64,000 bases of DNA, from positions 25,328,501-25,392,500 of the forward strand of contig NC_071336.1 of assembly GCF_027744825.2 (NCBI RefSeq), written 5' to 3'. Shown in pieces: positions 62,837-64,000 of this stretch. Under the pieces are notes generated by a model. That model saw nothing but the letters and a program-made list of their open reading frames with translations, had not been told where the DNA came from and did not search any database. The position numbers were made by a program, and so were the translations under genes. This DNA is from Synchiropus splendidus. Its lineage: Eukaryota > Chordata > Actinopteri > Syngnathiformes > Callionymidae. The first letter of the stretch is position 1, and every line of letters begins with the position of its first letter.

Positions 62837-63357
62837 TTGTGATGGGTTTATGAGGCTTCATGAAACAGTGCCTGCATTTTCAGAGCCCACTAGATGGCGC
62901 TTTCTACTCTAAAATATAGGAGTGAATTGGTTGCTTGAACAACCATTCCAGTGCTCATCACATTAGGGGTGCGCAGATCGCTGTATTTTTCTTCTTTTTT
63001 TCCACAACTAAATCACACTAAATCAAGTCTCTGTTTATATATACACAAACCTGTACAAGACAGTATAGAAGACACTGCTACTTGAATGAACGTGGGGTCC
63101 AGCTTCTCTATTTTCTGCTGAAAGCTCGGGTCTTAGACGACAGAACGTGGCTGCTTATCCAAAACAATAAACACCATTAGCATTGCAGTCAGCGGTCAGC
63201 TCTAGTTATCTTTCGTCCATTAGCCTTTGGTAGTGGTCAAATTCAGTGCAGTGATTTGACGCAGAGTCTTGTTTTACTACGATCTAGAACCATTTTTGAG
63301 GTCCATAGGACCAAAAATGAGGGCAGTGTTCCATCATGCTTCCTCCGCCCGTCACTA
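62837..63357. mobile_element. CTCF-motif MITE, copy F (interrupted)
   Basis: Left part: ttgtgatgggtttatgaggc, ttcatgaaacagtgcc, cccactagatggcgct, then cttgaacaaccattcc to about 62965. Right part from about 63281: ctagaaccatttttgagg, gggcagtgttccatcatg and the end cctccgcccgtcacta. About 315 bp of unrelated sequence separates them, so a later insertion or rearrangement split the copy. Confidence 0.65.
62887..62904 (+). promoter_or_regulatory. CTCF-like motif in MITE copy F
   Basis: CCACTAGATGGCGCTTTC is the best-scoring left motif of the family by eye: full core match plus GCGCT. The right motif of this copy is not recognisable. Confidence 0.45.
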
Positions 63358-64000
63358 GTCAGCGAACATTGACTTAAGCTTTGGGACGTTCCTCAACCCA
63401 AGTTGGGAGCTGGATTTCTTTGGGAAGCCACACCTCATGGAGATAGGATCAGTAACTTCATTCATCTGAGACTTGGAGTTGAGCTTTCTTTTTCTCAAAG
63501 GCAATGTAAAAAGAAATGTTTTTCTGAGTTAAAATTGCGCATATAGAATTTTAAAAAGGTGGAATTATTCAAGCAGATAAAATGATACGAAAACAAATGC
63601 TGGAAATTATGGATGCGTGTTTGAAATTGGGGCTTTGGAAATGGTCCGATCCAGCTCTTGTTTGCATTGTTCGCTGTGGGTCTTCATTATCCAAGTAAAG
63701 CCATAGTACCATAGTTCCACCACGATACTGAAAATATTTAACATCTGCGATTCATTGCAAGGACAGAATTATCTTCTATGACCCGTTCGGATCGTGGTGA
63801 GCCCGTCTTGTGCGAATAATCACCACCGAGTTGAACTAAAACCATTGAAATGAAATTATGCGGAGTCAATAAATCAAGCAGTTTAATCATAATATGTTCT
63901 TATTCAGTTTCCTTTTCTGAACAGTCCTCCCATTCATACCTGTCCAGTCCTTCTGAAACAAACTCCAGAATGTTTTTGGAGAAAGGCGGAGGTCAAGGCC
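63358..64000. other. Unique sequence, no gene seen
   Basis: No repeat borders or coding frame recognised up to the window edge. Confidence 0.45.

Overview
The window looks like gene-poor nuclear DNA from a teleost fish, probably a spiny-rayed fish. The reasons are: only one convincing open gene in 64 kb; a finTRIM/TRIM25-like RING exon; fish-type LINE and hAT-like remnants; and simple repeats of vertebrate type such as (CA)n, (TA)n and (ATT)n. There are no operons, bacterial signals, rRNA or tRNA genes, or CRISPR arrays. Almost all open frames of 60-140 codons here are chance frames with no recognisable domain.

The only coding region I trust is a small RING-finger gene at 23722-24315 (+). 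It sits inside a degenerate local duplication spanning about 21.0-26.0 kb. The array holds one intact copy (complete C3HC4 RING, 197 residues, polyadenylation signal downstream), one broken copy (22013-22259, frameshift inside the RING) and two 5'-end stubs (near 23.09 and 25.90 kb). The intact copy looks like a TRIM gene that lost its B-boxes, most of its coiled coil and its PRY-SPRY part, leaving RING plus a short tail. A LINE reverse-transcriptase fragment lies in the same array.

The rest is a mosaic of mobile-element remnants separated by unique sequence with no gene I can support. The most interesting is a dispersed small hAT-like inverted-repeat element (six copies: 2.65, 6.5, 41.4, 56.0, 59.8 and 62.8 kb). 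Its best copies carry two motifs closely resembling the CTCF core site, facing each other. Others are a 749-bp hAT-like element with a transposase N-terminal relic (13750-14498), an 871-bp element ending in TAGGG/CCTA (7838-8708), a 280-bp element with perfect 20-bp terminal repeats (991-1270), a 370-bp MITE (27342-27711), two related elements of about 0.5 kb near 35.7 and 57.5 kb, and a clean 660-bp solo LTR with a 5-bp target duplication that splits an L2-like LINE (50478-51137). A near-perfect 41-bp inverted repeat around a (TA)-rich core lies at 43028-43180.

The long unique intervals may be intergenic or a very large intron and could hold conserved regulatory DNA. That cannot be decided without cross-species alignment. 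Two short open segments with good splice signals are noted as weak exon candidates.
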